Shown: positions 1 through 6,120 of the stretch, one piece after another
Numbering within the stretch: the stretch's first letter is position 1
Layout: the number at the start of each line of letters is the position of its first letter
DNA from: JBLHUT01 sp047629975
GTDB taxonomy: Bacteria > Pseudomonadota > Alphaproteobacteria > Rhodobacterales > Rhodobacteraceae
Assembly: GCA_047629975.1 (NCBI GenBank)
Contig: JBLHUT010000144.1
Coordinates: forward strand, 1 to 9,177
DNA: 9,177 bases
Direction of reading: 5' to 3'
Notes under the pieces: model-generated
What the model saw: the letters and a program-made list of their open reading frames with translations, nothing else
What the model was told of the DNA's origin: nothing
The model's database searches: none
Translations under genes and position numbers: made by a program

Positions 1-109
1 ACCCGGACCATTACGGCTTTTTTGTAAGCCCGCGCTGCACAAGCGCCTGAACACCTGCGCGCCAGCACGCGCTGTCCACATTTCGCATAGCATTCAGGGA
101 GAGACCCCC

Positions 110-1516
110 GTGACCAAAGCCAAAACGCTCTATGACAAGATATGGGATGCCCATGTCGCCCACGAGGCCGACGATGGCACCTGCCTTTTGTATATCGACC
201 GCCATCTGGTGCATGAAGTAACCAGCCCGCAAGCCTTTGAAGGGCTGCGGCTTGCTGGGCGCGCCGTTCGCGCGCCGGACAAAACCATCGCCGTGCCGGA
301 CCACAACGTGCCCACGACGCTGGACCGCGCCAAAGGCATCGAAAACGAAGACAGCCGCATTCAGGTCGAGGCGCTTGACAAAAATGCCAAGGACTTTGGC
401 ATCCATTATTATCCCGTGTCCGACGTGCGTCAGGGCATCGTGCATATCGTTGGCCCGGAACAGGGCTGGACCCTGCCGGGTATGACCGTTGTGTGCGGCG
501 ACAGCCACACCGCAACCCACGGTGCGTTTGGCGCACTGGCTCACGGGATCGGCACCTCGGAGGTCGAGCATGTTCTGGCAACGCAGACGTTGATCCAGAA
601 AAAATCCAAGAATATGAGGGTCGAGATCACCGGCAAGCTGCGGCCCGGCGTCACGGCAAAAGACATTACACTGTCTGTCATCGGCAAAACCGGCACCGCT
701 GGCGGCACCGGCTATGTCATCGAATATTGCGGCGAAGCCATCCGCGATCTTTCGATGGAAGGGCGCATGACCGTCTGCAACATGGCAATCGAAGGTGGCG
801 CGCGTGCCGGTCTGATTGCGCCGGACGAAAAGACCTATGAATACTGCAACGGCCGCCCGCACGCCCCAAAGGGCGCCGCATGGGAAACTGCCATTGCGTG
901 GTGGAAGACCCTTTACTCTGACGACGACGCCCAATGGGATCTTGTCGTGACCCTGAAGGGCGAAGATATCGCGCCCGTGGTCACTTGGGGCACCTCGCCC
1001 GAGGACGTGCTGCCGATCACAGGCATCGTGCCTGCGGCCTCTGATTTCACAGGTGGCAAAGTCGAGGCGGCACAGCGTGCTCTGGATTACATGGGCCTGA
1101 CCCCCGGCACCAAGCTGTCGGATGTCGAGATCGACACCGTCTTTATCGGATCGTGCACCAACGGCCGGATCGAGGACCTGCGGGCGGCGGCGGCCATCCT
1201 GAAGGGCAAAAAGATCAAGGACGGCCTGCGGGCGATGGTTGTTCCGGGGTCGGGACTTGTGCGCGCACAGGCCGAAGAAGAAGGGCTTGCCGATATCTTT
1301 ATCGCGGCCGGTTTCGAATGGCGCCTTGCGGGCTGTTCCATGTGCCTTGCCATGAACCCCGACCAGTTGCAGCCCGGCGAGCGCTGTGCGGCAACCTCGA
1401 ACCGCAATTTCGAAGGGCGCCAAGGCCGCGGCGGACGCACCCACCTGATGAGCCCCGGAATGGCCGCAGCCGCAGCCATCACCGGCAAGCTCACTGATGT
1501 GCGCGAGATGATGTAA
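110..1516 (+). CDS. leuC: 3-isopropylmalate dehydratase large subunit
   Basis: Large subunit of isopropylmalate isomerase. With LeuD it interconverts 2- and 3-isopropylmalate in the cytoplasm, the second step of leucine synthesis. The 468-residue length matches the family (about 466). The aconitase-family core is clear: an N-terminal YDKIWDAHV segment, then CGDSHTATHGAFGALAHGIG near residues 128-147. The three [4Fe-4S] cysteines are present: C349 in GSCTNGRIEDL, and C409 and C412 in AGCSMCLAMNP. The start is a GTG, chosen because AGGGAGAG at about 96-103 sits at good distance and the family N-terminus begins here. It is first in the leucine block, but leuD does not follow directly; a gene on the other strand intervenes. 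The first 109 bases show no supportable gene, only a small GGCTT/AAGCC hairpin at 15-30. Confidence 0.98.
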   Translation: MTKAKTLYDKIWDAHVAHEADDGTCLLYIDRHLVHEVTSPQAFEGLRLAGRAVRAPDKTIAVPDHNVPTTLDRAKGIENEDSRIQVEALDKNAKDFGIHYYPVSDVRQGIVHIVGPEQGWTLPGMTVVCGDSHTATHGAFGALAHGIGTSEVEHVLATQTLIQKKSKNMRVEITGKLRPGVTAKDITLSVIGKTGTAGGTGYVIEYCGEAIRDLSMEGRMTVCNMAIEGGARAGLIAPDEKTYEYCNGRPHAPKGAAWETAIAWWKTLYSDDDAQWDLVVTLKGEDIAPVVTWGTSPEDVLPITGIVPAASDFTGGKVEAAQRALDYMGLTPGTKLSDVEIDTVFIGSCTNGRIEDLRAAAAILKGKKIKDGLRAMVVPGSGLVRAQAEEEGLADIFIAAGFEWRLAGCSMCLAMNPDQLQPGERCAATSNRNFEGRQGRGGRTHLMSPGMAAAAAITGKLTDVREMM

Positions 1517-1519
1517 ATG

Positions 1520-2116
1520 TCAGACGGTGTCGGCAGGTTTGGGCGGGAGCAGCAAAATCACGATCAGATTGAGCGTGACCAAAGCAATGCCCCCCAGTTC
1601 AAGAAACCAGTTCATCTTGATCCCCATGATTTCAGAGCGCAAGACAGCGTCGAAATCATGGAAACCTGCCGCCCGCACCGTCACGAACGTCGCCAGAAAG
1701 CACAGACCGATCAACACCAGCCAGGTGCGCTTCAGATGGCGGCGCACCGCGATAAACAGACTGATCAGGACAAAACCGGAGGCAATGACAACGCCGTAGA
1801 TGAACTCGCGCTGAACACCGCGCCGTTCGTCGTACCATCCCTGCACCTTGGACGCACAGCGGCCCGCCGCGGTAAGTGCGCTTTGCAAGTCCAACTGTTT
1901 GTTGACCATCAAAAACGCCATCGACAAAAAGACAACAACCCAGAACCAGCGCTCTGGCCGTCCTTTTCGGGACACGCACAACCAAAGGGCCAAAAAGGCC
2001 GCAAAGCCATACGCCCCTACGGTGACCCAACCGATCAGCGTCGGATCCCCGATAACAGGCGACCAATCGCGGCTGAAGCAGGCATTGAAATTGGCGCGTT
2101 TGATATCGCTCAGCAT
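1520..2116 (-). CDS. Small multi-pass membrane protein of unknown function
   Basis: I do not recognise a function. The 198-residue product has about five hydrophobic segments (roughly residues 28-48, 57-72, 105-125, 131-148 and 168-190), so it is very likely an inner-membrane protein. Distinct hydrophilic stretches include RDWSPVIGDP near the N-terminus, GWYDERRGVQREF before segment 3 and RAAGFHDFDAVLR after segment 4. The ATG at 2116 is preferred because GGAAG lies 9 bases upstream; an in-frame GTG at 2149 would add 11 residues but has a poor ribosome site. Its stop lies 3 bases past the leuC stop, so the two genes converge tail to tail, and its start faces leuD. It is antisense to any leuC-leuD read-through transcript. 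Its place between the isomerase subunit genes invites mislabelling as 'isopropylmalate isomerase'; nothing in the protein supports that name. Confidence 0.85.
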   Translation of the reverse strand: MLSDIKRANFNACFSRDWSPVIGDPTLIGWVTVGAYGFAAFLALWLCVSRKGRPERWFWVVVFLSMAFLMVNKQLDLQSALTAAGRCASKVQGWYDERRGVQREFIYGVVIASGFVLISLFIAVRRHLKRTWLVLIGLCFLATFVTVRAAGFHDFDAVLRSEIMGIKMNWFLELGGIALVTLNLIVILLLPPKPADTV

Positions 2117-2297
2117 GTCTCGGTACTTCCATTCTTGAGTTTCACACACTCAGAAACCAAACACGCCGCAATTTCAAGCGTTAGCATCTGTTCGAATGCC
2201 CGGCACCCCCACAAGACAAAGGGCTTTCTTGCCCCGTTACTGTGATCATCAAAGACTTCGTCTCGCCCTGCACGCCTGACGCCAAAGGAGAACCAAA

Positions 2298-2903
2298 GTG
2301 GAAAAGTTCAACACCCTCACCGGAATTGCGGCACCGATGCCGCTTATCAATATCGACACCGATATGATTATCCCCAAGCAATTCCTGAAAACGATCAAAC
2401 GCTCCGGCCTTGGGGCCAACCTGTTCGACGAAATGCGGTTTGATTCCGACGGCAACGAAATTCCCGATTTCGTATTGAACAAGCCCGCCTATCGCGCCTC
2501 TGAAATTATCGTGGCCGGCGACAATTTCGGCTGCGGATCAAGCCGCGAGCACGCCCCGTGGGCTTTGCTGGATTTCGGCATTCGCTGTGTTATCTCCACC
2601 AGTTATGCCGATATCTTTTATGGCAACTGCTTCAAGAACGGCATCCTGCCCGTCGTTCTGCCAAAAGAAGCCGTGGACCAGCTGATGCAAGATGCCGAAA
2701 AAGGGGCGAACGCCCGGATCAGCGTCGATCTTGAAACACAGACAGTCACATCGGCAGATGGAACCATCTTTTCCTTTGAGGTGGACCCCTTCAAAAAGCA
2801 TTGTCTGATGAACGGGTTGGATGACATTGGATTGACGTTTGAAAAAGAGAAATCCATCGATACGTTCGAGGCTGCTGCCGCACAATCGCGCCCTTGGGTC
2901 TGA
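2298..2903 (+). CDS. leuD: 3-isopropylmalate dehydratase small subunit
   Basis: Small (swivel-domain) subunit of isopropylmalate isomerase, partner of LeuC. The 201 residues equal the usual family length. Visible family motifs are INIDTDMIIPKQFL (residues 18-30), the substrate-loop motif FGCGSSREHAPWAL (77-90), and the core segment containing SYADIFYGNCFKNGILP (102-118). The start is GTG, preceded by a strong AAAGGAG at 2284-2290 with 7 bases of spacing. The 148 bases upstream of this start separate it from the divergent membrane gene, so leuD may have its own promoter there; I could not identify convincing -35/-10 boxes. It is followed after 109 bases by the EEP-family gene on the same strand. 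Confidence 0.98.
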   Translation: MEKFNTLTGIAAPMPLINIDTDMIIPKQFLKTIKRSGLGANLFDEMRFDSDGNEIPDFVLNKPAYRASEIIVAGDNFGCGSSREHAPWALLDFGIRCVISTSYADIFYGNCFKNGILPVVLPKEAVDQLMQDAEKGANARISVDLETQTVTSADGTIFSFEVDPFKKHCLMNGLDDIGLTFEKEKSIDTFEAAAAQSRPWV

Positions 2904-3012
2904 TATTGCAGTGACCTGCCTTTGGCGGATTTTCATTTCTGAGGGTCCGCCGGGCGGTGCTGTTCGTCTGGTTTTGCATCGGGTCTGGCCCTCCAAAGGC
3001 GAGTACACCGGA

Positions 3013-3060
3013 ATGATCACAAGCATGATCACAAACATGACCACAAACATGACCACTGTG
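3013..3060 (+). repeat. 12-bp tandem repeat of start codons
   Basis: Four consecutive 12-base units begin at 3013, 3025, 3037 and 3049, each of the form ATGAYCACNNNN. The first three are nearly identical (ATGATCACAAGC, ATGATCACAAAC, ATGACCACAAAC) and the fourth is diverged in its second half. All four ATGs are in frame with the EEP-family gene and encode M-I/T-T-x repeats at the head of its signal peptide. Copy-number change by slippage would keep the frame. Confidence 0.85.
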
Positions 3061-4155
3061 CTGGTAATCGCGCTGGTGATTGCACTGGCCGGGCCGGGTC
3101 CTGTCGCGGGCGAAACCCTGCGGATTGCGACCTATTCAGTTGATCTGAGCCGCAAGGGTCCGGGGCTTTTGTTCAGGGATATCCTTGGCGGGGAAGATCC
3201 GCAAATCGCCGCAACCGTTCGTGTGATTGCTCGCGCCAACCCCGACATCTTGTTGTTGGTCGGCTTTGACTATGACCTGACCGGTGCGGCGCTTGCGGCT
3301 TTTGAACAAGAGCTTGCACGCGCCGCCACCCCATTTCCGTACCAGTTTGCCGCGCGCCCGAACACCGGCATGGCAACGGGTCTGGATCTGGATCGTGACG
3401 GCCGGCGGGGGGGGGCCCGCGATGCTCAGGGCTACGGCACCTTTGCCGGTCAGAACGGCATGGCGGTGCTGAGCAAATATCCGATAGACACCACCACAAT
3501 ACGCGACTTCAGCGATTATCTATGGCGCGATCTTCCCTCTGCCGACCTGCCGATGCAGGACGGGATCGCGTTCCTGACCGAAGACATCCTGAAGATCCAG
3601 CGCCTGCCTTCTACTGCTCACTGGGATGTGCCCGTCATGATTCCCGGCCTCGGGCGGTTGTCACTTTTGACAATTGCCGCAACGCCACCAGTGTTTGACG
3701 GCCCCGAAGATCGCAACGGGCGGCGCAACGGCGATGAAATTCGGTTCTGGCAGCATTATCTTGATGGCATGCTTCCGTTTACACCGCCCCGCCATCCGGT
3801 TGTGGTGCTGGGGAAGTTCAACCTTGATGCGTTTGACAGTGACGGGCAGCACGCCGCGATGCAGTCCCTTCTTGCGCATCCGCGCCTTCAGGATCCGCAA
3901 CCAAGGCGCGCGCCCGTTGCCGGTGCGCCAGCGGATGAAAATGACGGACACACCGGCGACGCCACGCTGGATACAGCCCGCTTTCGTGCGCCACCTGACG
4001 GCCCCGGGAACCTGAGGGTCGATTACATCCTGCCTGACACACGCCTGTTCGTGGTCGATGCCGGCCTCCTGTGGCCCCAGGGCGCGGCAGACGCCGATAT
4101 TGCCCTTGCCGGACGCCACAGCCTGATCTGGATCGACGTGCAAACCGGCGACTAG
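3013..4155 (+). CDS. Exported endonuclease/exonuclease/phosphatase-fold protein
   Basis: A 380-residue protein of the EEP superfamily. Residues 1-33 look like a signal peptide: a short N-region, the hydrophobic core VLVIALVIALAG (16-27) and a likely cleavage after PVAG. EEP landmarks in order are LRIATYSVDL (36-45), NPDILLLVGFDYD (76-88), GMAVLSKYPI (149-158), PVVVLGKFNLD (262-272), NLRVDYILPD (333-342) and GRHSLIWIDV (367-376). Several positions that are catalytic in canonical EEP enzymes differ: Ser for Asn in motif 1, no Glu in motif 2, Lys for the first Asp of GD-x-N, Arg for Asp before the final His. Phosphodiesterase activity is therefore uncertain. The frame is open back to 2839, inside leuD. 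I chose 3013 because it is the first of four tandem ATGs, just before the signal peptide, with a weak AAAGG upstream. A run of nine G lies within it at 3407-3415. The substrate is unknown. Confidence 0.85.
   Translation: MITSMITNMTTNMTTVLVIALVIALAGPGPVAGETLRIATYSVDLSRKGPGLLFRDILGGEDPQIAATVRVIARANPDILLLVGFDYDLTGAALAAFEQELARAATPFPYQFAARPNTGMATGLDLDRDGRRGGARDAQGYGTFAGQNGMAVLSKYPIDTTTIRDFSDYLWRDLPSADLPMQDGIAFLTEDILKIQRLPSTAHWDVPVMIPGLGRLSLLTIAATPPVFDGPEDRNGRRNGDEIRFWQHYLDGMLPFTPPRHPVVVLGKFNLDAFDSDGQHAAMQSLLAHPRLQDPQPRRAPVAGAPADENDGHTGDATLDTARFRAPPDGPGNLRVDYILPDTRLFVVDAGLLWPQGAADADIALAGRHSLIWIDVQTGD
3407..3415 (+). repeat. Homopolymer of nine G within a coding region
   Basis: Nine consecutive G residues lie inside the EEP-family gene, encoding part of GRRGGARDAQG near residue 130. 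The frame is intact in this sequence. Runs of this length are prone to slippage in replication and to sequencing error, so the frame may vary. Confidence 0.9.
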
Positions 4156-4258
4156 TTCTGCCGCCCGTCGGGCCGTTTCAGACCCGTATACCTTGACCTA
4201 TTTGACGTCGCGTTATAGGCGTCTGCGACCCTGACTGTAGCCCGAGGAGCACACCCTG

Positions 4259-5368
4259 ATGTCCAACCCTTCTTTGCTGATTTTGCCCGGTGATGGAATT
4301 GGCCCCGAGGTCATGGCCGAAGTGCGAAAAGTGATTGCCTGGTTCGGTGCCAAGCGGGACCTGAATTTCGACGTCAGCGAAGACCTTGTCGGCGGCGCGG
4401 CCTATGATGTGCATGGCACGCCGTTAACGGACGAGACAATGGAACGGGCGCAGAATGCCGATGCCATTCTGCTTGGTGCCGTGGGCGGCCCGAAATACGA
4501 CGACCTTGATTTCAGCGTGAAGCCGGAGCGCGGCCTGCTGCGCTTGCGCAAGGAAATGGACCTGTACTCGAACCTGCGCCCTGCGCAGTGCTTTGACGCG
4601 CTGGCCGATTTCTCGTCGCTCAAGCGCCACGTTGTTGCCGGTCTCGACATTATGATTATCCGCGAATTGACCAGCGGCGTCTATTTCGGCGAACCACGCG
4701 GGATCTTCAAGGAAGGCAACGAGCGCGTCGGGATCAACACCCAGCGCTACACCGAAAGCGAGATCGAGCGCGTTGCGCGGTCAGCTTTCGAAATGGCGCG
4801 CAAACGGTCCAACAAGGTCTGCTCCATGGAGAAGGCCAACGTGATGGAAAGCGGCGTGTTGTGGCGGCAGGTCGTGACAGAGGTCCACGCAAAAGATTAC
4901 GCGGATGTGGAGCTGACACACATGTATGCCGATGCTGGCGCAATGCAGCTGGTCCGGTGGCCCAAGCAGTTCGACGTCATCGTGACCGACAACCTGTTCG
5001 GTGACATGCTGTCGGATGCCGCCGCAATGCTGACCGGCTCGCTTGGCATGCTGCCATCGGCCTCTCTTGGCGCGCCTATGGCCAACGGGCACCCCAAGGC
5101 ACTTTACGAGCCGGTACACGGCTCTGCGCCCGACATTGCCGGTCAAGGCAAGGCGAACCCGATCGCCTGTATCCTGAGCTTTGCGATGGCTTTGCGGTAT
5201 TCCTTTGACCAAGGCACCGAGGCAACCCGCCTCGAGACCGCCGTCGAGAAAGTGCTGGCAGACGGCGTGCGGACGGCTGATTTGATGCAGGCAGATGCCG
5301 ATGTCACGCCAGCCACCACAACCGAAATGGGCGATGCAATTATTGCTGCATTGGACAGCTCTCTTTAG
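4259..5368 (+). CDS. leuB: 3-isopropylmalate dehydrogenase
   Basis: NAD-dependent oxidative decarboxylation of 3-isopropylmalate, the third step of leucine synthesis, in the cytoplasm as a homodimer. The 369 residues fit the family (about 360-370). Motifs in order: LPGDGIGPEV (9-18); the substrate arginines R95, R107 and R135 in LLRLRK, NLRP and IIREL; catalytic Y142 in SGVYFGEPRG and K192 in EKANV; metal-binding D225, D249 and D253 in MYADAG and FGDMLSDAA; and the cofactor region LYEPVHGSAPDIAGQGKANP (283-301). The ATG has GAGGAG at 4244-4249, 9 bases upstream. The 103-base gap before it contains a TTGACC at 4193-4198 and a TATAGG at 4214-4219, a weak promoter candidate with short spacing. 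Confidence 0.98.
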   Translation: MSNPSLLILPGDGIGPEVMAEVRKVIAWFGAKRDLNFDVSEDLVGGAAYDVHGTPLTDETMERAQNADAILLGAVGGPKYDDLDFSVKPERGLLRLRKEMDLYSNLRPAQCFDALADFSSLKRHVVAGLDIMIIRELTSGVYFGEPRGIFKEGNERVGINTQRYTESEIERVARSAFEMARKRSNKVCSMEKANVMESGVLWRQVVTEVHAKDYADVELTHMYADAGAMQLVRWPKQFDVIVTDNLFGDMLSDAAAMLTGSLGMLPSASLGAPMANGHPKALYEPVHGSAPDIAGQGKANPIACILSFAMALRYSFDQGTEATRLETAVEKVLADGVRTADLMQADADVTPATTTEMGDAIIAALDSSL

Positions 5369-5378
5369 AAATGATTCA

Positions 5379-5426
5379 GGACTGCGGCCTATGTTGAGGT
5401 TCAACCGCAACAAAAGGTCGTAGTCC
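5379..5426 (+). promoter_or_regulatory. Long hairpin abutting a start codon, covering part of the ribosome site
   Basis: The sequence GGACTGCGGCC (5379-5389) can pair with GGTCGTAGTCC (5416-5426) over 11 consecutive positions, nine Watson-Crick and two G-U. Within the loop, GTTG (5393-5396) pairs with CAAC (5408-5411) and GGT (5398-5400) with ACC (5404-5406) around a UCA loop. The lower stem ends exactly one base before the ATG at 5427. The Shine-Dalgarno candidate AAAGG (5413-5417) spans the loop edge and the first two stem bases. No T-run follows, so it is not a standard terminator for leuB. Control of translation of the following gene is an inference. Confidence 0.6.
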
Positions 5427-6089
5427 ATGGTTACTGAAGTCAAAGACATCGTTGGACGCTATGAAGCTATCCGCGATCAAGTGGGCGCATCCGAAGCGCT
5501 TTGCTTCGAGCTGTTGCTGGCAGTGTTGATGTCAAGCCAGGGATCAGGCGGACAAGCCAGTCAAAAGGTGCGAACGGCACAAGTCCTGGATAAACTCTCC
5601 AAAGCAGCCTTGCGTCTGGCCGAACCTGTTCAAACGGTTTTTCCAGAGCATGTCGGGATTATTCCACAGGAATTAACTGCGCATCAGACGAAGTTGCGCA
5701 AACTTCTGGCAACGTGCATTGAAACCGGACAAGAGATCGAGAAATCAGCGATCAAGGGTGAGCTGAACCACCGGCTTCTTGAAAAACTTGACCGGATGGC
5801 AAGCACGCAGCTGCGCAGTGAATGCACCACCTATCTGAACGAGCTGTCCAACTTTACAAAGGCATTGGCCGACTCGTCGTTGCAACAAGAAACGACTGCT
5901 GTCTCTTCGGTGATCGAACAAATTGGAAAAATCGGGACAATGATCAATCTCATTGCCGTGAATGCCTCGATCGAGGCTGCGCGTGCCGGCGAATCCGGGC
6001 GCGGTTTCGGTGTCATCGCCAGCGAAATTCAGGCCCTGTCCCAGAAATCAAAACTTGCTGTTGAACAATTGACGGCACGACTTGACTGA
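5427..6089 (+). CDS. Small soluble chemoreceptor-like (MCP signalling-tip) protein
   Basis: A 220-residue, probably all-helical cytoplasmic protein. Residues about 165-212 match the highly conserved tip of methyl-accepting chemotaxis proteins, containing INLIAVNASIEAARAGE (173-189) and GRGFGVIASEIQALSQKS (191-208). This is the part that contacts CheA and CheW in canonical receptors. Residues 1-150 resemble no sensor domain I know; there is no signal peptide and only one short hydrophobic patch (about 25-36). It ends about 12 residues after the tip, whereas full receptors carry another long returning helix, so a normal antiparallel hairpin cannot form within one chain. It could be an adapter for another signalling protein, or a reduced receptor. 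The ATG has AAAGG 9 bases upstream. Base composition is somewhat more AT-rich than leuB. No che genes are nearby. Confidence 0.85.
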   Translation: MVTEVKDIVGRYEAIRDQVGASEALCFELLLAVLMSSQGSGGQASQKVRTAQVLDKLSKAALRLAEPVQTVFPEHVGIIPQELTAHQTKLRKLLATCIETGQEIEKSAIKGELNHRLLEKLDRMASTQLRSECTTYLNELSNFTKALADSSLQQETTAVSSVIEQIGKIGTMINLIAVNASIEAARAGESGRGFGVIASEIQALSQKSKLAVEQLTARLD

Positions 6090-6120
6090 CGCACGACGAC
6101 CGATCCGCATGCAATGAATG

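Noticed and set aside
11..1444. 477-codon open frame on the minus strand opposite leuC
   Set aside because: It is a mirror of leuC, whose motifs and length are unmistakable. The minus product shows no coherent domain, has no good ribosome site, and is a common artefact of high-GC codon bias.
1517..2245. 242-codon open frame on the plus strand starting one base after the leuC stop
   Set aside because: The adjoining ATG looked like translational coupling, but the product is an unstructured Q/H/R/K-rich sequence, as expected opposite a membrane protein. The minus strand encodes a clear five-segment membrane protein with a ribosome site.
2839..3012. N-terminal extension of the EEP-family frame into leuD
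   Set aside because: The extension overlaps leuD, has no ribosome site at 2839, and would place a normal signal peptide in the interior of the protein.
2538..3056. 172-codon minus-strand frame opposite the end of leuD
   Set aside because: Its hydrophobic start (repeated MVMFVVMFVIM-type residues) is just the complement of the ATGACCACAAAC repeat, and the rest mirrors leuD.
4781..5449. 222-codon minus-strand frame opposite leuB
   Set aside because: It is a shadow of leuB with no recognisable motifs and runs across the hairpin region.
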